A DNA stretch of 64,000 nucleotides, taken from contig NZ_SMKW01000044.1 in assembly GCF_004348985.1 (NCBI RefSeq), positions 1 to 64,000 on the forward strand. Direction: 5' to 3'. Source of the DNA: Saccharopolyspora elongata (GTDB lineage: Bacteria; Actinomycetota; Actinomycetes; Mycobacteriales; Pseudonocardiaceae). Shown here one piece after another: positions 51,533 through 59,660 of this stretch (the first letter of the stretch is position 1; each line of letters opens with the position of its first letter). The notes beneath the pieces were generated by a model. That model ran no database searches and had not been told where the DNA came from. It saw only the letters and a program-made list of their open reading frames with translations. A program made the position numbers and the translations under genes.

Positions 51533-52444
51533 ATGATCTTCGCCAGGCTGCGTCGCCGGCACTCGACCAGCAAGGGCACGCCGGCTCGAACCGGCATCTC
51601 CGGCGGCTTCCTCCCCCCGACGCCGCTCGACAGCGGCCTGCTGACCTGCCAGGTGCACGACGAGAGCGGATCGCTGCTGCCCGGCGCGACCGTGACGCTG
51701 CTGGACCGGCTGAACCAGCGGTCCGCGCACGGCACCACCGACAGCTACGGCTGCTTCGTGACGTCGATCGCGCCCGGCACCCACAAGTTGTCGATCAGCG
51801 CGGGCGGCTACCGCCGGTACACCACCCGCGTGGAGGTGCGGGTCAACCAGCACTGCTCGCTCGGCGGCATCCGCCTGGAGCCGGACACCTCGCTGGAACT
51901 GCCGCGCCCGGGCCGCTACCGGTTCGACCCGTACCACACCGAGGTCCGGTTCATCGCCCAGCACATCGGCATGTCAAAGATCCACGGGATGTTCAAGAAC
52001 TACGACGGCGTGGTGGAGGTGGCGCCGCGGTTCGAGGACTCGCGGATCCAGGTGGCCATCGACGCGGCCAGCATCGAGACCGGCGTGAAGATGCGCGACG
52101 ACCACCTGCGGTCGGCGGACTTCTTCGACGTGGCCAACCACCCGCGGATCACCTTCACCAGCGACCGGTTCACGCACCTGCGCGCCGATCGCTGGATGAT
52201 CAGCGGCCGCCTGGCGCTGCGCGGCACCAGCAGCCCGGTGCAGCTGGAGACCACCTACCTGGGCCAGCGGAAGTGGCAGGGGCCGGGCTTCGACGGCGAC
52301 CTGCGGGTCGCCTGCCACGCGACCGCGACGCTGCGCCGCGAGGACTACTCGGTGAACTGGCAGGCCACCCTGGCGAAGGGCATCGCCGTGGTCGGCCCCA
52401 CGATCAGCATCGAGCTCGGCGTGCAGGCCGTCCTGGAGCAGTGA
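51533..52444 (+). CDS. YceI-family protein with N-terminal carboxypeptidase-regulatory-like domain
   Basis: 303 residues from ATG 51533. Residues 35-115 form a Cna/CarboxypepD_reg beta-sandwich (GLLTCQVHDESGSLLPGATV, SYGCFVTSIAPGTHKLSISA). Residues 125-300 form a YceI lipocalin-like barrel (YRFDPYHTEVRFIAQHIGMS, GVKMRDDHLRSADFFDVANH, ITFTSDRF). YceI barrels bind polyprenyl or other long lipids. No signal peptide is seen at the basic N-terminus. A terminator follows at 52450-52480. Confidence 0.9.
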   Translation: MIFARLRRRHSTSKGTPARTGISGGFLPPTPLDSGLLTCQVHDESGSLLPGATVTLLDRLNQRSAHGTTDSYGCFVTSIAPGTHKLSISAGGYRRYTTRVEVRVNQHCSLGGIRLEPDTSLELPRPGRYRFDPYHTEVRFIAQHIGMSKIHGMFKNYDGVVEVAPRFEDSRIQVAIDAASIETGVKMRDDHLRSADFFDVANHPRITFTSDRFTHLRADRWMISGRLALRGTSSPVQLETTYLGQRKWQGPGFDGDLRVACHATATLRREDYSVNWQATLAKGIAVVGPTISIELGVQAVLEQ

Positions 52445-52449
52445 CGAAG

Positions 52450-52480
52450 AAGGGCGTCGTTGCAGGTCGACGACGCCCTT
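52450..52480. terminator. terminator between YceI and DDAH genes
   Basis: AAGGGCGTCGT (52450-52460) and ACGACGCCCTT (52470-52480) between convergent genes. Confidence 0.75.
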
Positions 52481-52494
52481 CGCACCCCGCCCCC

Positions 52495-53349
52495 TCAGGC
52501 GTGGAGTTCCATCGTGCAGCACTTCGGGCCGCCGCCGGACTTCCGGAGCTCGGAGATGTCCAGCAGGACCGGCTCGTAGCCGCGGGCGGCCAGCTGCGCG
52601 GCGAGCCCGGTCGCCTCCGCAGGCAGCACCACGTGCCGCCCGTCGGAAACCCCGTTCAGGCCGAGGCAGGCGGCGTCGGTGGCGTCGGCGATCACGGCGT
52701 CCGGGAACATCCGCTCCAGCACGCGGCGCGACCCGGGCGAGAAGGCATCCGGGAAGTAGGCGATCTGCGCCCGCTCGCCGCGCTCCAGCACGAACAGCGC
52801 GGTGTCCAGGTGGTAGTAGCGCGGGTCGACCAGCCGCAGCGAGACCACGGGCACCCCGAGCACCTCCTGTGCCTCCGCGTGCGCTTCCGGATCGGTGCGG
52901 AACCCACTGCCCGCCAGCAGCACCCGGCCGGTCCAGGCGAAGTCGCCCTCCGCCTCGTTGATCCGGGACGGCATCACCAGGTTCCGGTAGCCGCGGGTGA
53001 CGAACCAGCGCCGGAAGTGCTCCGCCTCGGCGGCCCGCTGCGGTGCGCGGAACCGGGCGCCCAGCACCCGGTCGTCGATCACGGTCGCCGAGTTGGCCGC
53101 GAACACCATGTCGGGCAGGCCAGGCTGCGGCTCGACCAGCTCGACGACGTGCCCGAGCCGCTCGTAGGCGCGCTTCAGCTCCGTCCACTGGACCATCGCC
53201 AGGTCGGCGTCCACCGGCTTGCCCGGGTCCATCCACGGGTTGATCGAATACTCGACGGTGAAGTACTTGGGCGCGCACATCACGTAGTGGCGCGTGGTGG
53301 CCTGGGGCGGCGCGAGGGTCTCAAGAGCCGAACCGGCGGTAACCGTCAT
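52495..53349 (-). CDS. ddaH: dimethylarginine dimethylaminohydrolase-family enzyme
   Basis: 284 residues from ATG 53349. Guanidino-modifying fold: FTVEYSINPWMDPGKPVDAD, LPDMVFAANSATVID, EGDFAWTGRVLLAGSGFRTD, the His in YYHLDTALFVLE and the nucleophile Cys in SGGGPKCCTMELH. It hydrolyses methylated arginine or arginine-like substrates to citrulline. Its divergent neighbour is an Lrp-family regulator, which likely controls it. Confidence 0.92.
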   Translation of the reverse strand: MTVTAGSALETLAPPQATTRHYVMCAPKYFTVEYSINPWMDPGKPVDADLAMVQWTELKRAYERLGHVVELVEPQPGLPDMVFAANSATVIDDRVLGARFRAPQRAAEAEHFRRWFVTRGYRNLVMPSRINEAEGDFAWTGRVLLAGSGFRTDPEAHAEAQEVLGVPVVSLRLVDPRYYHLDTALFVLERGERAQIAYFPDAFSPGSRRVLERMFPDAVIADATDAACLGLNGVSDGRHVVLPAEATGLAAQLAARGYEPVLLDISELRKSGGGPKCCTMELHA

Positions 53350-53414
53350 GAATCGAAATCTAAGTGTTCTCCTGACCACCCATCAATAACGCTACGTTCG
53401 TTTTTTACGGCAGA
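53350..53414. promoter_or_regulatory. AT-rich divergent promoter region, ddaH and lrp
   Basis: 65 bases between the two starts, with T-runs and TAAC/TACG motifs and markedly lower GC than neighbours. It is the probable target of the Lrp protein. No clear consensus is visible. Confidence 0.45.
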
Positions 53415-53867
53415 ATGTTGCGTATGGACGCCTTGGACCAACGAATCATTTCGCGCCTGGTGGCCGACGCCCGAGCGAGCTACGCGGAGATCGGCGCGGA
53501 GGTGGGCCTGTCGGCGCCCGCGGTGAAGCGCCGGGTGGACAAGCTGCTGGACCAGGGCGTGCTGCAGGGGTTCACGGCCGTCGTGGACCCGGAGGCGCTG
53601 GGCTGGGGCACGGAGGCGTTCGTGGAGGTGCACTGCGACGGCAACGTCCCGGCGCACCGGATCCGCAACGGCCTGGAACCGCTGCCGGAAGTGGTCGCGG
53701 CCTACACGGTGTCGGGGCAGGCGGACGCGATCGTGCACCTGCGGGCGGCGAACATCCACCACCTCGAAGAGGCGATGGAGCGCCTGCGGTCGGTCGAGTT
53801 CGTGAGCCGGACGGTGTCGACCGTGGTGCTCTCCCGACTCCTGGAACGCCAGCCCCAACCAGAGTGA
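53415..53867 (+). CDS. Lrp/AsnC-family regulator
   Basis: 150 residues; ATG 53415 or ATG 53424 (MDALDQRIISRLVADARASY). HTH at about 20-50 (YAEIGAEVGLSAPAVKRRVD), then the RAM effector domain (FVEVHCDGNVPAHRI, VVAAYTVSGQADAIVHLRAA). Senses an amino acid or related ligand; its divergent partner suggests arginine-derivative metabolism. Confidence 0.93.
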   Translation: MLRMDALDQRIISRLVADARASYAEIGAEVGLSAPAVKRRVDKLLDQGVLQGFTAVVDPEALGWGTEAFVEVHCDGNVPAHRIRNGLEPLPEVVAAYTVSGQADAIVHLRAANIHHLEEAMERLRSVEFVSRTVSTVVLSRLLERQPQPE

Positions 53868-53878
53868 GGAAAGGCCGG

Positions 53879-53924
53879 CCCGTACGCGTTTTGTGCTGTT
53901 ATGGCAACACAAAACGCGCACGGG
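53879..53924. terminator. imperfect long hairpin, lrp / sunset-gene terminator
   Basis: CCCGTACGCGTTTTGTG (53879-53895) pairs with CACAAAACGCGCACGGG (53908-53924) with one mismatch. The T-run lies inside the stem; it can act for both convergent genes. Confidence 0.65.
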
Positions 53925-53939
53925 ACCCAGGCGGAGCGC

Positions 53940-54992
53940 TCAGGTGGTGCGCTGGCCGTTCCAGGGCACGAAACCGGCGATCTCCGCGTCGGCCGGGGTG
54001 CGGAACCACACGTCGGCGACGATCTTGTCGTAGGCCGGCGATTCGGGGCTGTGGTACTGCCTCGACGCGGAGTGCCCCTTGATCATCGGCCCCGAGCCGC
54101 CCTCCCGCCCGGGCCGCGGCCCGGCGCCGGGCGTCCGCCGCGGCAGCGGCGGCGGCTCCGCCGACCCCTCCGCGCTGTCCGCGCTCTCCGGCCCTCGGTC
54201 TGCGACCTTCGGGATCACCTGCGTCGCATCCGCTCCGACCGGTGGCACGTACGGTGTCTCGGCCGCTGCGCCGCTGCGCGGCTCCACGTTCTCGAACAGC
54301 GACCGCAGCTGCCCGGACAACCGCGACTCCGTCGCGTCGTCCGCGTCTTCGAGCCGCCCGGTGATCCGCGACTCCGTCGGCTCCGCCTCCGGCCATGCCG
54401 AGATGTCGGTCGCGGGCTCCTCCGGCGTCGCCTTCCGCTCCGCGGCAGCCGGCTCCGCCGGCGCTTCCGCGGGCGGCTCCACCGGCTTCACCGATGCCGT
54501 CGGCTCGTCCGCCTCCGGGTCCTCGGGCTTCGGCTCCGCGGGCTTCGACTCCACAGTCCTCGGCTCCACCGGCCTCGGCTCCTCAGCCGGTGGCACTCGC
54601 GGCTGAACCGCGGTCACGGCGGCGTCGGCCTGGTCGACCCCGTTCACGCGTTCGTCCCACTGGCGGAACCACTCGCTGTCCGAGTCGGACCGCTCGGGAC
54701 CGGACTTCTCCGGCGCCACCCAGGCGCGCGGGGCCCGGCCCCAGTCGCCGACCTCGGGGTCGTCCGGCCGCTCCCAGCGCGGCGGCGCGGGCCGCAGCAG
54801 GTCCAGCGGGGCTTCGGCGGCGACCGGCTCGTCCTGCTGCTCGTACACGTACTCGCCCTCCGGGTAGCCGGCGGTGAGTTCGGCCAGCTGCCTGCGCAGC
54901 GGGCGGACGAAGAGCAGCCAGGTGATCAGCGCTCCCAGTGCGAACGCGGCGAGGCTCCACAGCCACACCTGGGTGAACAGCCAGGTGATCAC
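53940..54992 (-). CDS. membrane protein with C-terminal sunset domain (ArfC-like)
   Basis: 350 residues from GTG 54992; the frame extends upstream into a dispersed repeat and is rejected there. Residues 1-25 form a transmembrane segment (WLFTQVWLWSLAAFALGALI). A long disordered Pro/Glu/Ala-rich middle (about 100-290) leads to the C-terminal sunset domain (IKGHSASRQYHSPESPAYDK, then ADVWFRTPADAEIAGFVPWN). Such domains occur in ArfC-type channel-accessory proteins of mycobacteria; function is uncertain. Confidence 0.8.
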   Translation of the reverse strand: MITWLFTQVWLWSLAAFALGALITWLLFVRPLRRQLAELTAGYPEGEYVYEQQDEPVAAEAPLDLLRPAPPRWERPDDPEVGDWGRAPRAWVAPEKSGPERSDSDSEWFRQWDERVNGVDQADAAVTAVQPRVPPAEEPRPVEPRTVESKPAEPKPEDPEADEPTASVKPVEPPAEAPAEPAAAERKATPEEPATDISAWPEAEPTESRITGRLEDADDATESRLSGQLRSLFENVEPRSGAAAETPYVPPVGADATQVIPKVADRGPESADSAEGSAEPPPLPRRTPGAGPRPGREGGSGPMIKGHSASRQYHSPESPAYDKIVADVWFRTPADAEIAGFVPWNGQRTT

Positions 54993-55136
54993 GAGAGATT
55001 CCCTCCTCAGGGCTCCAGCAGCGCCGCCAGTTCTCCGGGGATACCTATCACGCGGCGCCCCGGCCGCGGACCAGCTTGACCGGCTCGTGACACACGCGGG
55101 TGGTGCTTGCACAACTTTCCGGGCACGTGTGCTTCT

Positions 55137-55190
55137 TCTTTGAAGCGGCGCAGCCGCTTGGCCCACCCAAGCGACTCGCACCGCCGCGGG
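55137..55190. repeat. 54-base dispersed repeat, copy 2
   Basis: 50 of 54 bases match 32615-32668, same orientation, including the AAGCGGC/GCCGCTT hairpin. It lies in the 296-base gap (54993-55288) between the polyprenyl synthase and the sunset-domain gene. Confidence 0.85.
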
Positions 55191-55288
55191 GGCCTCCCGG
55201 CCCCGACGTGGTTGCACAGCGAGGAGGCCGCAGCAACTCCGCAGGGGCCGCCACGCAGAACAAGCCTGGAAGCAGGTTCAGCCGGCGA

Positions 55289-56320
55289 TCAGCGGGTGCG
55301 CGCCACCACGTAGTCGACCAGCATCGACAGCGCTTCGCGGGCCGGGACGTCGGGCAGCGAGGCGAGTTCCTTGCGGGCGTCGTCGGCGTACTCGTCCAGG
55401 GTGGCGCGGGTCCGCGCGAGCCCGCTGGACCCGCGCAGCAGTTCCAGCGCCTCGTCGACCTCGGCGTCCTCGGTCAGCGGCCGGGACAGCAGGTCGCGCA
55501 GCCGCGGGGAGGTCTCCGGGTCCGCCAGCGCGTACAGCATCGGCAGCGTCCGGACGCCCTCGCGGAGGTCGGTGCCCGGGGTCTTGCCCGATTCCTTGGC
55601 CGGCGAGGCGATGTCGATGATGTCGTCGGAGATCTGGAAACCGGTGCCGATGATCCGGCCGATCCGCTCCAGGGCGTCGATCGTCGCCTGGTCCGCGCCG
55701 GAGAACCAGGCGCCGAACCGCCCGGCGGTGGCGATCAGCGAACCGGTCTTCTCGAAGATCACCTTCAGGTAGAACTCGACGGCGTCCTCGTCCTCGCCGA
55801 CCCCGACGGTCTCCCGCATCTGGCCGGTGACCAGCGCCTCGAAGGTGCCCGCCATCTCCCGGACCGCGGCACCGCCGAGATCGGCGATCAGCCGGGACGC
55901 CTGGGCGAACAGGAAGTCACCGGTCAGGATCGCCACCGAGTTGTCCCAGCGGGCGTTGGCGCTGGTCGCGCCGCGCCGCATGGTCGCCTCGTCCATCACG
56001 TCGTCGTGGTAGAGCGTGGCGAGGTGGATCATCTCGATCACCGCGGCGGACTTGATCACCTCGTCCGCGGCGGGGTTGCCGAACTGCGCGGCCAGCAACG
56101 TGAACAGCGGCCGGAACCGCTTGCCGCCCGCGTCCACCAGGTGCAGCGAGGTGCGGGTGGCGAACTCGAGGTCGCTGCGCACGGATTCGCGCAGGAGCCG
56201 CTCCACCCGGTCCATGCCCTGCCGCACCGAGTCGGCCAACGCCTCGTCGGCGATGTCGACGAACCCGCCCAATCCACCCGCGGTCAGGTCGTTGATCGGG
56301 TCACCCGCTGGCTTGCTCAC
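55289..56320 (-). CDS. trans-polyprenyl diphosphate synthase (menaquinone side chain)
   Basis: 343 residues from GTG 56320. First Asp-rich motif HDDVMDEATMRRG and second QISDDIIDI; chain-length region LVDAGGKRFRPLFTLLA, FARM/SARM spacing normal. Builds the isoprenoid tail of menaquinone from IPP. It follows nuoN by 47 bases, the usual place in actinobacteria. Confidence 0.95.
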   Translation of the reverse strand: MSKPAGDPINDLTAGGLGGFVDIADEALADSVRQGMDRVERLLRESVRSDLEFATRTSLHLVDAGGKRFRPLFTLLAAQFGNPAADEVIKSAAVIEMIHLATLYHDDVMDEATMRRGATSANARWDNSVAILTGDFLFAQASRLIADLGGAAVREMAGTFEALVTGQMRETVGVGEDEDAVEFYLKVIFEKTGSLIATAGRFGAWFSGADQATIDALERIGRIIGTGFQISDDIIDIASPAKESGKTPGTDLREGVRTLPMLYALADPETSPRLRDLLSRPLTEDAEVDEALELLRGSSGLARTRATLDEYADDARKELASLPDVPAREALSMLVDYVVARTR

Positions 56321-56366
56321 GTCACCGTCGCCTTCGCTCCCCCGGTTCGCCCTACGGGCGAGCACT

Positions 56367-57947
56367 CTACGACACGAAGCCGCCGACGTTCGCCCAGTCC
56401 AGCGCCAAAGTCGGCAGCACGCCCAGCAACAGCGTGACGACCACACCGAGCGTGATCGCCGCTGTCGTGAACGCACCCGGCACGCTGACGGTGGGGCCGT
56501 CCTCGGCGGGTTCGCTGAAGTACATCAGCACGATGACACGAAGGTAGAAGAAGGCGGCAACCGCACTGGCCACCAGGGCCACCACCACCAGCGGCGCCAT
56601 GCCGTCGGCCAGCGCCGCCTCGAACACCACGAACTTTCCGACGAAACCGCTAGTCAGCGGGATGCCCGCGAGGGCGAACAACAGGAAGGTGAACACCCCT
56701 GCGACCAGCGGAGAACGCTTCGCCAGCCCCGCCCAGTCCGAAAGGTGAGTTGCCTCACCATCGGCGCGTCGCACCAGGCTGATCACCCCGAACACGGCGA
56801 TCGTCGTGAACCCGTAGGCCAGCAGGTAGAACAGCGTGGCGGACAGGCCGCGGTCGGTCAGCGCCAGCGAGCCGATCAGCATGAACCCGGCGTGCGCGAC
56901 GGACGAGTAGGCGATCATCCGCTTGATGTCGCGCTGCGTCAGGCCGAGCACCACGCCGATGACCATCGAGGCGATCGCGACGGCCCACAGCACGCCGCGC
57001 CACTCCCAGCTGGAGGCCTGGAACGCGACCTGCAGCACCCGCAGGATCCCGCCGAACGCGGCGACCTTGGTGCAGGCGGCCATGAAGCCGGTGACCGCGG
57101 TCGGGGCGCCCTGGTAGACGTCCGGAGTCCAGGTGTGGAACGGGCCGACCGAGGCCTTGAACAGCAGACCCACCAGCAGCAGGCCGAGCCCGGCGAACAG
57201 CAGCGTGTCCGAGCGGTCCGAACCGGCGGTGGCGTCCGCGATCGCCTGCAGCTTCACCGAACCCGCGTAGCCGTAGAGCAGGGCCAGGCCGTACAGGAAG
57301 AACGCCGAGGCGAACGCGCCGAGCAGGAAGTACTTGACCGCCGACTCCTGCGACAGCAGCCGCCGGCGCTTGGCCAGCCCGCACATCAGGTACAGCGGCA
57401 GGCTCAGCACCTCGAGCGCGATGAACATCGTCAGCAGGTCGTTCGCCGCGCAGAACACCATCATCCCGCCGAGCGAGAACAGGGCGAGCGGGAAGACCTC
57501 GGTACGCATCCCCGCGACCCCGGCGGCCGCGCGGGTCATCGCGCCCGGCCCGTCGGTCGCCCGCGACTCGGCGACGAACGCGCCGCCCGGCTCCACCGAG
57601 CGGTCCGCGATCAGCAGGAACGCGCCCAGGCCGAGCGCGAGGAGCGTGCCCCAGAGGAACAGCGTGGGCGGGTCGATCGCGAGGGTGTCGGACAGCGTGG
57701 TCACGCCGGTGCTGCCGGAACGGGCGTACACCGCCAGCGCCACCCCGGCGACGACGATCGCCACCAGGCTCAGCCCGACCTGGACCGACCAGCGCTGGTG
57801 CCGCGGCAGGAACGCCTCGACGAGGATCGCCAGGCAGGCCGCGCCGAGGATCACCAGGATCGGCGCGATGGCCGCGTAGTCGATCGGCGGGATCTCCACG
57901 GGCGGGAGCTGCGCGAAGGCAGCCGGCCCCTGCGTCAAAGCACCCAC
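56367..57947 (-). CDS. nuoN: NADH-quinone oxidoreductase subunit N
   Basis: 526 residues from GTG 57947. Fourteen or so transmembrane helices with the antiporter-like core: lysines in SKRRRLLSQESAVKYFLLGA-type and FKASVGPFHTWTPDVYQGAP segments. Proton-pumping membrane arm of complex I. Two bases separate its start from the nuoM stop. Confidence 0.97.
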   Translation of the reverse strand: MGALTQGPAAFAQLPPVEIPPIDYAAIAPILVILGAACLAILVEAFLPRHQRWSVQVGLSLVAIVVAGVALAVYARSGSTGVTTLSDTLAIDPPTLFLWGTLLALGLGAFLLIADRSVEPGGAFVAESRATDGPGAMTRAAAGVAGMRTEVFPLALFSLGGMMVFCAANDLLTMFIALEVLSLPLYLMCGLAKRRRLLSQESAVKYFLLGAFASAFFLYGLALLYGYAGSVKLQAIADATAGSDRSDTLLFAGLGLLLVGLLFKASVGPFHTWTPDVYQGAPTAVTGFMAACTKVAAFGGILRVLQVAFQASSWEWRGVLWAVAIASMVIGVVLGLTQRDIKRMIAYSSVAHAGFMLIGSLALTDRGLSATLFYLLAYGFTTIAVFGVISLVRRADGEATHLSDWAGLAKRSPLVAGVFTFLLFALAGIPLTSGFVGKFVVFEAALADGMAPLVVVALVASAVAAFFYLRVIVLMYFSEPAEDGPTVSVPGAFTTAAITLGVVVTLLLGVLPTLALDWANVGGFVS

Positions 57948-57949
57948 TG

Positions 57950-59527
57950 TCAGTTACCTCCCTGCGAGGTCACGGGGTCGGTGACGCCGACCTCGCTCAT
58001 GGTTGCCGCGACCGACGGGTTGATCACGTCCAACACCGGCTTCGGGTAGAAGCCCAACGCGAGCACCAGCACGATCAGCGGGGTCAGCACCGCGATCTCG
58101 CGGGCGCCGAGGTCGGCCACCCGCAGCCGGTGCGCGCCCGGCTTGTTCGGGTCGGTCACCGCGCCCGGGCCGCCGGCGGTACCCAGCAGCGCGTCGCCGC
58201 GCACCGGGCCCTGCATCGTCCGCTGGTACAGCCAGAGCACGTAGACGGCGGCCAGCACCATGCCGACGGTGGCGAGCACCGTGTAGACCGGCTGCGTCTG
58301 GAACGCGCCGACCAGCACCAGGAATTCGCTGATGAACGAGTTCGTGCCCGGCAGCGACAGGGTGCTCAGCCCGGCGATCAGCAGCGTGCCGGCCAGCAGC
58401 GGCGCCACCTTCGCCATGCCGCCGTAGTCGGCGATCCGGGTGGAGCCGCCGCGCGCGATCACCATGCCGATCACCAGGATCAGCATGCCGGTCGCGATGC
58501 TGTGGTTGATCATGTACGACACCGCGCCCACCTGCGCCTGCGAGGTGAACGCGAAGATGCCCAGCGCGATGAAGCCGAAGTGCGCGATCGACACGTAGGC
58601 GATGAAGCGCTTGAGGTCGGTCTGGCCGAAGGCCTGCAGCGAGCCGTAGAGCACGCCGATCACGGCGAGCACCAGCACCAGCGGGGCGAGCAGCTTCGAC
58701 GCCTCCGGCGTGAGCGGCAGGCTGTAGCGCAGGAAGCCGAAGGTGCCGACCTTGTCGAGCACGCCGACGACGATCACCGCCACGCCGATCGGCGCCTGCT
58801 GCGCCGCGTCCGGCAGCCAGGTGTGGAACGGGATCAGCGGGGCCTTAATGGCGAACGCGGTGAAGAACCCGAGGAACAGCCACACCTGCACGCTGGTCGG
58901 CGCTTCGGAGAGCACCGGCACCAGCGTCGCCCAGTCGAAGGTGCCGGTGCCGGTGACCTCTGCGCTGTAGACGTACGCGCCGATCGCCGAGGCCAGCATG
59001 ATCAGGCCGCCGAGGAAGGAGTACAGGAAGAACTTCACCGCGGCGTAGGTGCGCTTCTCGCCGCCGTAGCCGCCGATGAGGAAGTACATCGGGATCAGCA
59101 TGATCTCGAAGAGCACGTAGAACAGGAACAGGTCGGTCGCGGCGAACACCGCCACCGTCAGGGCCTGCTCCAGCAGCAGCAGCGAGAAGAAACCGCCGTG
59201 GGTGCGCCCGGCGGGCAGCCGCTCGCCCCAGCTGTAGCCGAGCACCAGCGGGGTGAGCAGCGCGATCACCGCGACCATCACCAGCGCGATGCCGTCCACG
59301 CCGAACGAGAGCCGGATGTCGAACGCCGGGATCCACTCCACCGAGCTGGTGAGCTGCAGCCGCGGACCCGCCGGGTCGTAGGCGGCCCACGCGGCGAGCG
59401 CGATCACCAGCTCCACCAGGGAGAACCCGAGCGCGGTCCACTTGGCCACCGGCGCGTTGCCGCGCAGCAGCGCCACCACCACCGACCCGACGATCGGCAG
59501 CAGGATCAGTGCGAGGAGCAGGGTCAT
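57950..59527 (-). CDS. nuoM: NADH-quinone oxidoreductase subunit M
   Basis: 525 residues from ATG 59527. Key segments FVLFEIMLIPMYFLIGGYGG, YAAVKFFLYSFLGGLIML and FAIKAPLIPFHTWLPDAAQQ carry the conserved Glu and Lys of the pump. The gap to nuoL holds two palindromes. Confidence 0.98.
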   Translation of the reverse strand: MTLLLALILLPIVGSVVVALLRGNAPVAKWTALGFSLVELVIALAAWAAYDPAGPRLQLTSSVEWIPAFDIRLSFGVDGIALVMVAVIALLTPLVLGYSWGERLPAGRTHGGFFSLLLLEQALTVAVFAATDLFLFYVLFEIMLIPMYFLIGGYGGEKRTYAAVKFFLYSFLGGLIMLASAIGAYVYSAEVTGTGTFDWATLVPVLSEAPTSVQVWLFLGFFTAFAIKAPLIPFHTWLPDAAQQAPIGVAVIVVGVLDKVGTFGFLRYSLPLTPEASKLLAPLVLVLAVIGVLYGSLQAFGQTDLKRFIAYVSIAHFGFIALGIFAFTSQAQVGAVSYMINHSIATGMLILVIGMVIARGGSTRIADYGGMAKVAPLLAGTLLIAGLSTLSLPGTNSFISEFLVLVGAFQTQPVYTVLATVGMVLAAVYVLWLYQRTMQGPVRGDALLGTAGGPGAVTDPNKPGAHRLRVADLGAREIAVLTPLIVLVLALGFYPKPVLDVINPSVAATMSEVGVTDPVTSQGGN

Positions 59528-59576
59528 CGGATCTCCTCCCGGAGCTCACTCGGCCAACCGAGTCCACAGTGGACGT

Positions 59577-59640
59577 GCAGTTTCAATTGAAACCGCGGCC
59601 CGGATCCCCGGGGCGACCGCAGTTTCAATTGAAACCGCGG
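59577..59640. repeat. two GTTTCAATTGAAAC palindromes between nuoL and nuoM
   Basis: Copies at 59577-59596 and 59617-59640 share the core GTTTCAATTGAAAC, flanked by GCA and CGC/CGCGG. They lie 42-40 bases apart inside the nuo operon, 50 bases before nuoM. Confidence 0.85.
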
Positions 59641-59660
59641 TCCGGGGCGCAGCCAGGTCG

